From JBCCSZ01 sp039821145 (lineage in GTDB: Bacteria; Bacteroidota; Bacteroidia; Chitinophagales; Saprospiraceae): 64,000 nt of DNA. The notes under the pieces are model-generated. The model worked only from the letters and a program-made list of their open reading frames with translations. It ran no database searches and was not told where the DNA came from. The position numbers were made by a program, and so were the translations under genes. The stretch is taken from assembly GCA_039821145.1 (NCBI GenBank), contig JBCBOS010000017.1, positions 1 to 64,000 of the forward strand. The letters run 5' to 3'. Below, piece by piece: positions 27,442 through 35,131 of this stretch; positions within the stretch are counted from its first letter, which is position 1; each line of letters starts with the position of its first letter.

Positions 27442-27900
27442 ATGATGAAAATACTTTTCCCCCTCCTTTTCTTTCCCCTGCTGGCATTTTCACAAACAGC
27501 GGATGGCGTCATGACCGATGCTGAGCTGGAAAGAGAAATTTCGAAAATGGACAGCCTGTTGTTTGAGGAGGCTTTCAACAACTGCAACTTTGAACTTTTC
27601 AAATCCATACTGGTAGACGGAATTGAATTTTACGACGATCGCACGGGCTTGAATACAGACCTTGCCAAGGAGTACGCTTCCTTTCAAGACAAATGTTCTC
27701 GGCCTCTTCCCGTTACCCGCAAATTGATCCAGCATTCGGTACACCGACTTGGTGAATTTGGTGCTTTGCAAAAGGGCACTCACATCTTTTTGAATGACGG
27801 CCAGGTGGTACAGTCTGCACAATTTGTGACCATTTGGAAAAAAACAGAAACCTCATGGATTGTGAGCAGAGCCATGAGCTACGAGCACAAAGATTTGTGA
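27442..27900 (+). CDS. Exported NTF2-like (DUF4440) protein
   Basis: The product has 152 residues with a signal peptide (MMKILFPLLFFPLLAFSQ). The mature part fits the SnoaL/DUF4440 NTF2-like fold: ISKMDSLLFEEAFNNCNFEL, FEFYDDRTGL-like strand, FGALQKGTHIFLNDGQVVQS and the terminal FVTIWKKTETSWIVSRAMSY followed by EHKDL, typical of the family's end. The frame continues past the TGA at 27898 straight into the next ORF (27928) with no other stop. Function of the family is usually unknown; some are enzymes or binding proteins. Confidence 0.75.
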   Translation: MMKILFPLLFFPLLAFSQTADGVMTDAELEREISKMDSLLFEEAFNNCNFELFKSILVDGIEFYDDRTGLNTDLAKEYASFQDKCSRPLPVTRKLIQHSVHRLGEFGALQKGTHIFLNDGQVVQSAQFVTIWKKTETSWIVSRAMSYEHKDL

Positions 27901-27927
27901 ACTGGTGCATCCGGTGGAGATACCATT

Positions 27928-28773
27928 GTGGTAGATGAAAAAGTCGTGTATGCTCCATCGGATTTTGATCGCTTGGGGACCAAGGGCAAGCCATTTCAAT
28001 TTGGGACAGAAATCATTGTCTTCAGTCCGACTCACCAATTGGTGCAACATTGCCATTATGTGGGAGAAGAGCGCAGGTGTCCACATGAGGAAGAATACAG
28101 GATTGGTCCAGAATCGACCTTGGCCATTCGCAAAGGCAATCAGGTAGAGGAGTGGCATTATCAAAGACAGGCAGATTCTTCGTATCGCGTCTGCAGGGAA
28201 TTTGATGGCACCTTGGAATGTGGGCAGACAGAGCGACTCATCCCGTTGGAAGCCGAGAAGTGGACCACCACAAGTTCATCAGGAAAAGATACTTTGTGGA
28301 CAACTGAGTTTGTCGGCGGTCACCACAAGCTTGTCTTTTACAAAACACCAATCGACGAAAAAATACATGAATACAATGAGATTGATGATCCACCGCGAAT
28401 GAGAAATGGGGAGGCTTTGGAGCCAATTGTCATGGAAGATGTCCTCGCTTGCCTTTCCAGTCCCTTGATGGACATCGGTACGGTGGCGGTGGTGGTGACG
28501 GCCGAAGGGGAGATTGTCAATGTGGAGCAAGCTTTGGGGTCGATTCCAGAGAACTGTCCTTACACCCTGCAGACCATCATTCGGGCTTTGCAAAAGTGGG
28601 GGAGGGTTGTGCCTGCGCGCAAAAACGACCGGGCTGTTGCGGTGCGATGGTTTGTGACGATTGACAATTTGTCCAGAAAGCAATTGCATCCTTTGTTGAT
28701 CGACAATGAGGAGAATCGGAAGGCGTATCTCAGGCGGAAGAGGAAGGAGGGTAGGGGGAGGCGTTTTAGGTGA
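27928..28773 (+). CDS. TonB C-terminal-domain-like protein lacking its own signal peptide
   Basis: The listed 281 residues start at a GTG, but the frame is open back to the TGA at 27898-27900 that ends the DUF4440 gene (TGASGGDTIVV then VDEKVVYAPS). The N-terminal half is beta-rich (KPFQFGTEIIVFSPTHQLVQ). The C-terminal region (MDIGTVAVVVTAEGEIVNVE, TLQTIIRALQKWGRVVPARK, AVAVRWFVTID) matches the TonB C-terminal fold. Proteins of this kind normally begin with a signal peptide or membrane anchor, which is absent here. Either a 5' deletion joined it to the DUF4440 gene, or the two are made as a fusion by readthrough. Confidence 0.5.
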   Translation: MVDEKVVYAPSDFDRLGTKGKPFQFGTEIIVFSPTHQLVQHCHYVGEERRCPHEEEYRIGPESTLAIRKGNQVEEWHYQRQADSSYRVCREFDGTLECGQTERLIPLEAEKWTTTSSSGKDTLWTTEFVGGHHKLVFYKTPIDEKIHEYNEIDDPPRMRNGEALEPIVMEDVLACLSSPLMDIGTVAVVVTAEGEIVNVEQALGSIPENCPYTLQTIIRALQKWGRVVPARKNDRAVAVRWFVTIDNLSRKQLHPLLIDNEENRKAYLRRKRKEGRGRRFR

Positions 28774-28907
28774 TGGGGGCCCGTGTGGCAGAAAGATTTG
28801 TACGAAAGAAGATGTCTTTTATCGATGGAGGTTGACCATGTGGAGAAATGTATTGATCTTGATAAGGGAACGGTCATTCTTATTTTTTCATCCAAATAAC
28901 GTCAAAT

Positions 28908-29198
28908 ATGAGCTTCGCAGGACATGTATTGGATATGATCAATCGGCAAAAGAGAAATCGAAGCTTGCAGAAACAAAACAAGCAAAAGTTTGCCAAGAAG
29001 AAAGAATTTTTTGTGACAAAATTGCCTGGGAAAGAATTCAATAAAGAAAAGTATTCACAGCTGTCACAGACAGAAATCGAAGCCAACCGAAAGAGGATAC
29101 GCCTGGAATTGAAAAAAGAAAGACAGGTAGCTTCTATCAAAACCATCCTCACCATAGTCATCTTTGCCATGATGATTTTTTTGTTTTGGAAACAATGA
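28908..29198 (+). CDS. Small C-terminally anchored membrane protein
   Basis: The product has 96 residues. The first ~70 are strongly basic and helical (NRQKRNRSLQKQNKQKFAKK). The last 22 form one transmembrane helix (IKTILTIVIFAMMIFLFWKQ), so it is tail-anchored with a cytoplasmic basic domain. Small proteins of this design are frequent in Bacteroidota and unnamed. It ends 3 bp before the phosphoesterase ORF. Confidence 0.55.
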   Translation: MSFAGHVLDMINRQKRNRSLQKQNKQKFAKKKEFFVTKLPGKEFNKEKYSQLSQTEIEANRKRIRLELKKERQVASIKTILTIVIFAMMIFLFWKQ

Positions 29199-29201
29199 CA
29201 A

Positions 29202-30125
29202 GTGCCTTCCCAGTCCAATCCACCCCCCCCCCATTCCACAGACATACTTGAAGAAGTAAAGGAAGAGGTGTATCTTGACGGGCAATCCCAGATGCAACCA
29301 AAGCGTATGACCATCAGCCTCGCAAGCTCAGCCCCCATCGACCTGTATCCATATCTCGAGATTGGAGCGGCACAATCAAAAATGGGTGATCCCATCATTT
29401 TGCACAAGCAACTGCCGATCCATTTTGGCCATTTCCGCAATGCAAAGTGTGAATTGGATTTCCTCATTGTCTGCTCCGATTTGCAGGGACTTGTCCAACA
29501 CAATGGGGAGGACAAGTTGCTGGGAACTGAACTACCAGAATATCTACAGCTGCTGATTGAATTGGAGTTGGCAGATCACAAAAAACCGAAGATTGGTGTT
29601 TTGCTATGTGGTGATTTGTATTCCAATCTGAAAAAAAGAGGAGCCAGTGGAGATGTTCGCGCTGTTTGGATGTCATTCAAGGAGCAGTTTGACTGGGTGG
29701 TCGGAGTGGCTGGCAATCACGACCGCTTCGGGACTGCCAGGGAGAAGGAAGAATTTGAGGGGGTGGAAAACATTCACCTGCTTCACAAAAAGATGTTGGA
29801 GATCGATGGACTGCAAATTGCCGGAATCAGTGGCATCATTGGAAGAGCGGACAAAATCAATCGGGTTGCTGAGATGGAGTACTTGGAAATGCTCCGGTTC
29901 CTTCTGCGCAAAGAACCAGATTTTCTATTGTTGCACGAAACGCCCAATCATCCTGAAAAAGGATGTGCTGGCAATGAAAAAATCAGAGAGGTCATAGAGG
30001 AAGGACCGGCATCGAAAATATTTTGTGGCCACTGCCATTGGGACACGCCCTTGGTCAGATTGAAAAATGACTCTCAAGTCCTAAACGTCGATGCAAGAGT
30101 CGTCATCTTAAAACGCCAGACATGA
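29202..30125 (+). CDS. Calcineurin-like metallophosphoesterase
   Basis: The ORF is 307 residues from a GTG at 29202; ATGs at 29292 and 29307 are alternative starts because the first 30 residues are low-complexity (PSQSNPPPPHSTD). The metallophosphoesterase core is present: LDFLIVCSDLQGL (first metal-site strand), GVLLCGDLYSNL (GD motif), VVGVAGNHDRFG (GNHD), FLLLHETPNHPE and KIFCGHCHWDTPLV (GHxH). It hydrolyses phosphoesters with a two-metal centre; the substrate is unknown. It is cytoplasmic and overlaps the next gene by four bases (ATGA). Confidence 0.85.
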   Translation: MPSQSNPPPPHSTDILEEVKEEVYLDGQSQMQPKRMTISLASSAPIDLYPYLEIGAAQSKMGDPIILHKQLPIHFGHFRNAKCELDFLIVCSDLQGLVQHNGEDKLLGTELPEYLQLLIELELADHKKPKIGVLLCGDLYSNLKKRGASGDVRAVWMSFKEQFDWVVGVAGNHDRFGTAREKEEFEGVENIHLLHKKMLEIDGLQIAGISGIIGRADKINRVAEMEYLEMLRFLLRKEPDFLLLHETPNHPEKGCAGNEKIREVIEEGPASKIFCGHCHWDTPLVRLKNDSQVLNVDARVVILKRQT

Positions 30126-30733
30126 AGCAGCACACCAACAATTGGGTCCCTTTCTTTCTGGCATTGGTCTTTGCCCTCATCGCTCATCAAGTGACTGGTC
30201 AGGCCGATCCCGAATGGTTGAAAAGCTGGGAAGAGGCAGAGCAGGCAAAGCCAAGTACAGTCCGGTCCGTCAGTAGAATTGCCTCTGAGGAAGAGCCTGG
30301 TGTGCCATTTGTCATTCGCGCGCAGTTGTACCACCCGGATGGGAAACCCGCCAAAGATGTCTTGGTGCATGCCTACCACCGGGATGTCGAGGGGTACGAC
30401 TTTGGAAAAAATGATTCCTCCTTCACCATTTGGAGACTGCAGGGGTGGGCAAAAACGGATGAAAATGGACGATTTGAGTTTCACAGCATTCGCCCTGCAG
30501 CAGATCATCTGGGCAGAGAAGGAGCCCACATCCATCTCACGATTGTCTCCCGAGACTATGGTCGACAGTGGCTGCCAACCGTTTATTTGGCAGATGATCC
30601 GGCAGTGACGGCCTCTCAACGACAGAGATCCAAGGAAGCGGAGCCCTTTGGCTGGGTGTGCGAGCCCAAAGAATCTGGTGGCATTCAATACCTGGATGCC
30701 AAGATGCGTTTGAAGCAGAAAGGAGATTTTTAG
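30122..30733 (+). CDS. Exported intradiol-dioxygenase-like protein
   Basis: The product has 203 residues with a signal peptide (to about QVTGQA). The mature fold fits intradiol ring-cleavage dioxygenases: a beta-sandwich with RAQLYHPDGKPAKDVLVHAY, then WRLQGWAKTDENGRFEFHSI followed by RPAADHLGREGAHIHLTIVS. The GAHIH motif carries the two iron-ligand His residues. Tyr ligands would be in the YHRD and GYDF turns. Exported members of this family occur in Bacteroidota, often without known substrate. Translation is coupled to the phosphoesterase by a 4-bp overlap. Confidence 0.7.
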   Translation: MKQHTNNWVPFFLALVFALIAHQVTGQADPEWLKSWEEAEQAKPSTVRSVSRIASEEEPGVPFVIRAQLYHPDGKPAKDVLVHAYHRDVEGYDFGKNDSSFTIWRLQGWAKTDENGRFEFHSIRPAADHLGREGAHIHLTIVSRDYGRQWLPTVYLADDPAVTASQRQRSKEAEPFGWVCEPKESGGIQYLDAKMRLKQKGDF

Positions 30734-30773
30734 GCCTGCCGGAAAAAATTGAGAACAGAGGCATCGCCATCAG

Positions 30774-30791
30774 CAAAAGATGTGTATCTTG
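30774..30791 (+). promoter_or_regulatory. Promoter-like 18-mer CAAAAGATGTGTATCTTG
   Basis: This exact 18-mer recurs at 42094-42111 ahead of the CRISPR array. It ends in TATCTTG, a variant of the Bacteroidota -7 box, and here lies ~180 bp upstream of the exported protein at 30969. A related TATCTTG box also precedes the first TetR gene (54940). The repeat suggests a shared promoter class. Confidence 0.4.
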
Positions 30792-30889
30792 AGGAAAGAA
30801 GAGAACGCAAACGGCAAGCATTGCCAAGGCCATACAACAAAATAGAAGCATGAAACGAGTCCCGCTTGTCTCTTTTTGCCATATCCAAT

Positions 30890-30963
30890 CCATGCCCAAG
30901 CACCCGTTTGGGACGCATCCATCCAGAGTCAACCTAGTCTGCATTACCCAAGCCACAATGTGA
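30890..30963 (+). pseudogene. Remnant of a paralogue of the following gene
   Basis: The stretch encoding THPSRVNLVCITQATM, ended by a stop at ~30960, closely matches an internal segment of the next protein (THPFRANIFYITQVAP, encoded near 31297). DNA similarity at the two places is about three quarters over ~45 bp by eye. It looks like the decayed trace of a tandem copy. It may instead be chance overlap of a conserved leader, but length and frame agreement make that less likely. Confidence 0.3.
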
Positions 30964-30968
30964 ATGAC

Positions 30969-31655
30969 ATGAAGAATCATGCAATCTTACTGTTGATCTG
31001 TTTGCTCTTTGCCAATGGCCTACTGGGGCAGGGCTCCTATTTCCTGGCAAATGAGGTTCTTTTGTATGATTTCGCGTACTTGTCCCCCGCTGGAGATACG
31101 GTTGCCAAAGGAGAGATCGTCATTACACCTACCAATGAAAAATGGGAGCACGATGCGAGTCAAAAGCGGGTGATGTATGAATACATCTTTGCCCACAGAG
31201 ATGCCAAGTATTTTACCAAGGGACTCCACGGGCGGCCCATTGAGAACGAACAAATGGAAACGACTGGCTACAACGAAGGCGACAGATTTTTTTGGACGCA
31301 TCCATTCAGAGCCAACATATTTTACATCACCCAGGTAGCGCCCTTTCCCGAGTACGTCAAAGGGAATGGAAAAGTGAAGGTCAAAAATACCCTGGTGATC
31401 GACAAAGGCTGGGGCAAGTTTGCAGGAACATCGAAGTCCAACTACAAAATGTCCGCCCATTCAAAGGAGCTTCCAGGATTTGAGGGCCACAAGCTGAAAA
31501 AAGTGGACATGCGATCCAAACACCCACTCGGAAAAAGTTGTCTTTCCATGATCGTGGCAGATGAAATTGGAATCTTGAAAATGGATTACAAGTTTTTCAA
31601 CAAGGATCGCTTGTTCGTCAGCTTGGTGAAAAAAGGCGACCGCCGCTTTCGCTGA
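30969..31655 (+). CDS. Exported hypothetical protein
   Basis: The product has 228 residues from the ATG at 30969, which gives the signal peptide MKNHAILLLICLLFANGLLG. The mature domain is beta-rich with conserved-looking segments EIVITPTNEKWEHDASQKRV, GYNEGDRFFWTHPFRANIFY and GFEGHKLKKVDMRSK. It ends KKGDRRFR. I recognise no family. An ORF extension from 30876 would add the paralogue-like remnant and was rejected as a start. Confidence 0.55.
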   Translation: MKNHAILLLICLLFANGLLGQGSYFLANEVLLYDFAYLSPAGDTVAKGEIVITPTNEKWEHDASQKRVMYEYIFAHRDAKYFTKGLHGRPIENEQMETTGYNEGDRFFWTHPFRANIFYITQVAPFPEYVKGNGKVKVKNTLVIDKGWGKFAGTSKSNYKMSAHSKELPGFEGHKLKKVDMRSKHPLGKSCLSMIVADEIGILKMDYKFFNKDRLFVSLVKKGDRRFR

Positions 31656-31736
31656 GAGAAATCCTCCCTGGGAAAGTGTGATGTAAAATAACATCTACAG
31701 AAACAACAATCAGTGAACACCAAAATATAAAGACCA

Positions 31737-32537
31737 ATGAAAAGAGTGAACAACACAAGATGGAGCCCTTTCCTCCTCCTCTTGCTTTTGTCATTGATGG
31801 CCTCTGCCTGCTTTGACGACGATGACTTCACAAGTCCTTCTGACCCAAAGCAAAGCGATTGCCAACAAGATTCATCAGACTATGATCCCGTCCCATTTCG
31901 TGCGGCCAATCACAGGATCGATGAAAAGTATGTCTTCCGGGATACAAGCTGCATCTCTCCAACATCTGCTTGTGACCTGATCGAAGTACCGGATACATTT
32001 TATCTGATAGACCGAGCGAGGAATTTTCTTCCGCAAAGCAAATTGTCTATCGGAGAAAAAATCTCTTATGTCAATAACAAAGGAGCGTTTTTGCATTTTG
32101 AGATTGTTGAAAAAGACCACGCCATTTCAAAGTCCTACTTCACCAATCCCTGTGTGACTGGGCAAGGCGATGGATATTGCTTCTTTGGAGAACGCTACCA
32201 GTTGCGGATGAACAGCCACGACTGCAAATACCAATTGAAGATCAGAAACAATGTATTTGTCCGCCTGGATTCTCTGGGCAATTTTCGACAGCTGGACGGC
32301 ATGGCCATCTTTGACGAAACTTACCGCAACGGGAATACGGGGATCTTTTACCTCCCCTTGTATGACAATGCCCGCATAGAGGCCGAATACTACCCGAGCT
32401 ACAGCCTCAATGGAGATGAATTTGCAGAGGTATACAAAATGGAGCAGTACGACAAAATGAAGGTGTTCTACAACCAGGAGTACGGACTGGTCGGATTCAT
32501 TGATGAAGAGAATGTGGAGTGGAAAATTTATAAATGA
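31737..32537 (+). CDS. Hypothetical lipoprotein
   Basis: The product has 266 residues. The lipoprotein signal is FLLLLLLSLMASAC, followed by an acidic linker (FDDDDFTSPSD). The mature part has several Cys residues (CDLIEVP, TNPCVTGQGDGYC) and a beta-rich C-terminal half (YEWKIYK-like end, VEWKIYK). I recognise no family. It is one of a row of small cell-envelope proteins in the same orientation. Confidence 0.55.
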   Translation: MKRVNNTRWSPFLLLLLLSLMASACFDDDDFTSPSDPKQSDCQQDSSDYDPVPFRAANHRIDEKYVFRDTSCISPTSACDLIEVPDTFYLIDRARNFLPQSKLSIGEKISYVNNKGAFLHFEIVEKDHAISKSYFTNPCVTGQGDGYCFFGERYQLRMNSHDCKYQLKIRNNVFVRLDSLGNFRQLDGMAIFDETYRNGNTGIFYLPLYDNARIEAEYYPSYSLNGDEFAEVYKMEQYDKMKVFYNQEYGLVGFIDEENVEWKIYK

Positions 32538-32583
32538 ATGCATTGCATTCAGCTTTTAGCACCATTGCAAAAATGGGATAAGA

Positions 32584-33684
32584 ATGAAACAAAATTTACT
32601 TGTACTCGCCGCGTTTCTGTTTTTGTTTTTTGATGCTTATGCACAAGCTGGTCCTGGCCCCGGTGGAGTGGGCAATACCAGCGGGCAGTCCAGTTTGCAA
32701 TTGTGGTTGCGGTCTTCTGACCTGATTGACTCCTATGAAAATGGAGATCGGGTCACCCAGTGGAAAGACCGGTCTGGAGCTTCCAATGACTTATTTGGCT
32801 CCAGCAGGACAGCACCATTTCTCAATGCTGTTACCTATGACAGTTGTGTCTTTGTCGAATTCAAAGGAAGGGAGCATCTTCAGACGGCTGGGGTGAGCAG
32901 TAGTTTTCAACCAACAGAGGCCACAATTTTTTTGGTCAAACAAGGAGTCTTCAGAGGGACTTCGATTGCCATTGCCATTGATGGGTGGCTCAATGAAATG
33001 TTGTTGTTCAATTACAATCAATACCACCACTCTGCATCTGGAAGTTTTACCCTTTTGCCTCATCCTTGCGTCCGGCAAATCCCAGAAAAAGAACTGTCAA
33101 TTGTTTGTGGAGTCTTTGGCAAACAGATCGAAGATTTGAAGTATTTGGTCAATGGCATGGAAGCTCCCAGATCGAGTATGGAAACTTATGGAAGACCTTG
33201 GGATTTTAGAGCAGAAGGCCGCTTGGTAACACTTGGACAAAGAGATCAATTCGTTTCTTCAGAATTCTTTGTTGGTGGACTTTTGGAAGTCATCGTTTAC
33301 AATAGAAAACTGACGGATCAAGAAATTGCCAAGGTGGAAGAGTACTTGCAATGCAGTTATGGAATCACACCCCAAAGCTGCGAACGTCTTTCCAGCATCG
33401 ACTGTCCCTCCAAAAAGGGAGCGGAGCCAGAGGATTTTCCCTGTGTCACAGAGCTTTCGTATTTTCCCAATCCTTTTTCCGAAAACTTGAAGATCGTAGG
33501 CGATGATTCTCCTGTAGAAATGGACATCTCGATATGGGATGCTTCGGGCAGATTGGTCTATCGAAAAGTTGTCCAGGATACCGAAATTGATCTCAGCATA
33601 TTGTCGAATGGCATTTATTTCATTCAATCAGAGCGAGGGTGTGATGATCCCGTTCAGAAAGTTGTAAAGATGAGTCCAGACTAA
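32584..33684 (+). CDS. LamG-like protein with T9SS type A sorting domain
   Basis: The product has 366 residues with a signal peptide (MKQNLLVLAAFLFLFFDAYA). Residues ~30-270 form a concanavalin/LamG-like jelly roll (LQLWLRSSDLIDSYENGDRV then TQWKDRSG; GGLLEVIVYNRKLTDQEIAK then VEEYL), the common surface-lectin layout. The last ~80 residues (ELSYFPNPFSENLKIVGDDS, ISIWDASGRLVYRK, DLSILSNGIYFIQ) are the Por-secretion-type (type A) C-terminal domain. It would be exported by T9SS and anchored or released at the cell surface, probably binding glycans. Ligand is unknown. Confidence 0.85.
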   Translation: MKQNLLVLAAFLFLFFDAYAQAGPGPGGVGNTSGQSSLQLWLRSSDLIDSYENGDRVTQWKDRSGASNDLFGSSRTAPFLNAVTYDSCVFVEFKGREHLQTAGVSSSFQPTEATIFLVKQGVFRGTSIAIAIDGWLNEMLLFNYNQYHHSASGSFTLLPHPCVRQIPEKELSIVCGVFGKQIEDLKYLVNGMEAPRSSMETYGRPWDFRAEGRLVTLGQRDQFVSSEFFVGGLLEVIVYNRKLTDQEIAKVEEYLQCSYGITPQSCERLSSIDCPSKKGAEPEDFPCVTELSYFPNPFSENLKIVGDDSPVEMDISIWDASGRLVYRKVVQDTEIDLSILSNGIYFIQSERGCDDPVQKVVKMSPD

Positions 33685-33721
33685 GTTTGCATTTTATTGT
33701 TTCAATCAAAAATGGAGTCCA

Positions 33722-34282
33722 ATGAAAAAAATGTTTGTACTGATCAGTCTCATCTTGGCCTTTGCATCAGCCCAGGGCCAGCGGGCCAACTTCAAAGACC
33801 AGCCAATGGTGGAGACCCAAGCGAAAGTGGATTCCCTCGTCATTCCAGACAGAATCTACTTGTCGATCATCATTTCTGAAAGTGATGCCAAGGGAAAACA
33901 AACCGTTGAGGAATTGGAAGCCATCATGGCTGCTCGACTGAGGGACATGGGCATCGACTTAGACAAGCAGCTCAGTCTGTTGGACTTGAAGAGCAACTTC
34001 AGAAAATATTTTTTGAAAAAGCAAAGCGTTCAGAATACCAAGGCCATCCTGAAGGCCAAGAAACAGGCCGAAGCATTGACGGCTCCCCTCGGTCAATCTG
34101 TTGGCAAGGCCCTTTTCATCTCTGATGCCAAAACGGGTGTCGAACGCATACTCCAAGGCAAGGTGGCTGGCATTCGGATTCGCGGTGCTGCCCTGCAAGA
34201 GCAAAAGTATGCCCCCATCCCAGTCGAGATGGAAAAGATCAAGGTGACCAGCGATGTGCGGGTCAGCTTTTTGTTGAAGTGA
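33722..34282 (+). CDS. SIMPL-domain-like exported protein with plug-like motif
   Basis: The product has 186 residues with a signal peptide (MKKMFVLISLILAFASAQGQ). The body fits the SIMPL (DUF541) layout: VETQAKVDSLVIPDRIYLSI then IISESD, KGKQTVEELEAIMAARLRDM, and AKKQAEALTAPLGQSVGKAL. Inside the C-terminal part is VERILQGKVAGIRIRG, which is like the conserved LQGKVAGV segment of SusC/TonB-dependent receptor plugs. The domain is shorter than the usual ~220 residues. Function of SIMPL proteins in the envelope is poorly known; the plug-like motif may be coincidental or a recombination scar. Confidence 0.6.
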   Translation: MKKMFVLISLILAFASAQGQRANFKDQPMVETQAKVDSLVIPDRIYLSIIISESDAKGKQTVEELEAIMAARLRDMGIDLDKQLSLLDLKSNFRKYFLKKQSVQNTKAILKAKKQAEALTAPLGQSVGKALFISDAKTGVERILQGKVAGIRIRGAALQEQKYAPIPVEMEKIKVTSDVRVSFLLK

Positions 34283-34299
34283 TTTGAAACAATTGATGG

Positions 34300-35109
34300 A
34301 TGAGACGAGTTTTGATTTTTCTTTTCTGGACCTTCTTTTTGGCATCTGTAAATGCCCAGATCGCATTTGATGAACAGTTGGTGGTCGACGATCCAAGATT
34401 GCCTTCTGAATTGCGAGAAAACATTCTGAAGTTAGAGGTATACAATCTGCAGAAGCCAAAAATATTCAAAGGCGTAAAAAACAGAATCGGACTGTCGTGC
34501 GGTGGCATCAAAAAGAACAAACTCAGCCTCGGACCACAGGAGGGCTTGGACGAAAAAGACGATTACGTCAAATGGAAATCCAGCAAACAGGGACGGTGGA
34601 TGTTTGAGATGAGTGTCGACAATGATTGGAAGACGGAGGAGAGATGGGTAGACAATGACACCTTGCGATGGATGCGCGTGTACAGTTTTCGGCCTCAGCA
34701 CTTGGACTCCGTCACCTTGCAATGTTATTATGAAATTGATGACAAGACCTCCATCGAAGTTGGGCAAGTCAAGGTGGCAGTACACGACATTCCCCATCCG
34801 GTGTTGGCAATATCGGATCGGAGCTTGTTCCCAGCTGAAATAGAAAAGAACCACCTACTGACGATTGATCTCTTGGAATCCAACATGCCTGAAAAATGTC
34901 CAGAACAGCATAGATTTACGAAGATTGTAGATTTTGAACTGTTGGTCCGAAGAAAAAAGAAAGAGAAAGTTTTCCGATATTATGGCAATCGACTTTCTCC
35001 GGAAATGAGAGCGGCCATCCGCACGAGTAAGAAAGGAACGGAGATCATTTTTCAAAACATCAAAGCAGAAAGATTTCAGTTTCCCGATCTTGTCTTCAAA
35101 ATAAAATGA
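34300..35109 (+). CDS. Exported protein with GldM-C-like segments
   Basis: The product has 269 residues with a signal peptide (MRRVLIFLFWTFFLASVNAQ). Two features recall the beta-rich C-terminal domains of GldM: KNRIGLSCGGIKKNKLSLG followed by PQEG, and the YSFRPQHLDSVTLQCYYE / VAVHDIPHPVLAISDRS pattern. The rest is beta-rich. The similarity is weak and was read by eye, so the name is provisional. It is 17 bp downstream of the SIMPL-like gene and 22 bp upstream of the esterase, indicating one transcript. Confidence 0.4.
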   Translation: MRRVLIFLFWTFFLASVNAQIAFDEQLVVDDPRLPSELRENILKLEVYNLQKPKIFKGVKNRIGLSCGGIKKNKLSLGPQEGLDEKDDYVKWKSSKQGRWMFEMSVDNDWKTEERWVDNDTLRWMRVYSFRPQHLDSVTLQCYYEIDDKTSIEVGQVKVAVHDIPHPVLAISDRSLFPAEIEKNHLLTIDLLESNMPEKCPEQHRFTKIVDFELLVRRKKKEKVFRYYGNRLSPEMRAAIRTSKKGTEIIFQNIKAERFQFPDLVFKIK

Positions 35110-35131
35110 CCAAAAAACATTGGATGTGAAA

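Noticed and set aside
5798..27900. Possible recoding of TGA (as Trp or Sec) because two in-frame TGAs split coherent peptides
   Set aside because: Many intact genes in the window end in TGA at the expected place, and no selenocysteine element or tRNA was seen.
28706..29044. 112-codon plus-strand frame overlapping the small tail-anchored protein
   Set aside because: It is Arg/Gly-rich from shifted frames of two real genes and lacks a plausible start.
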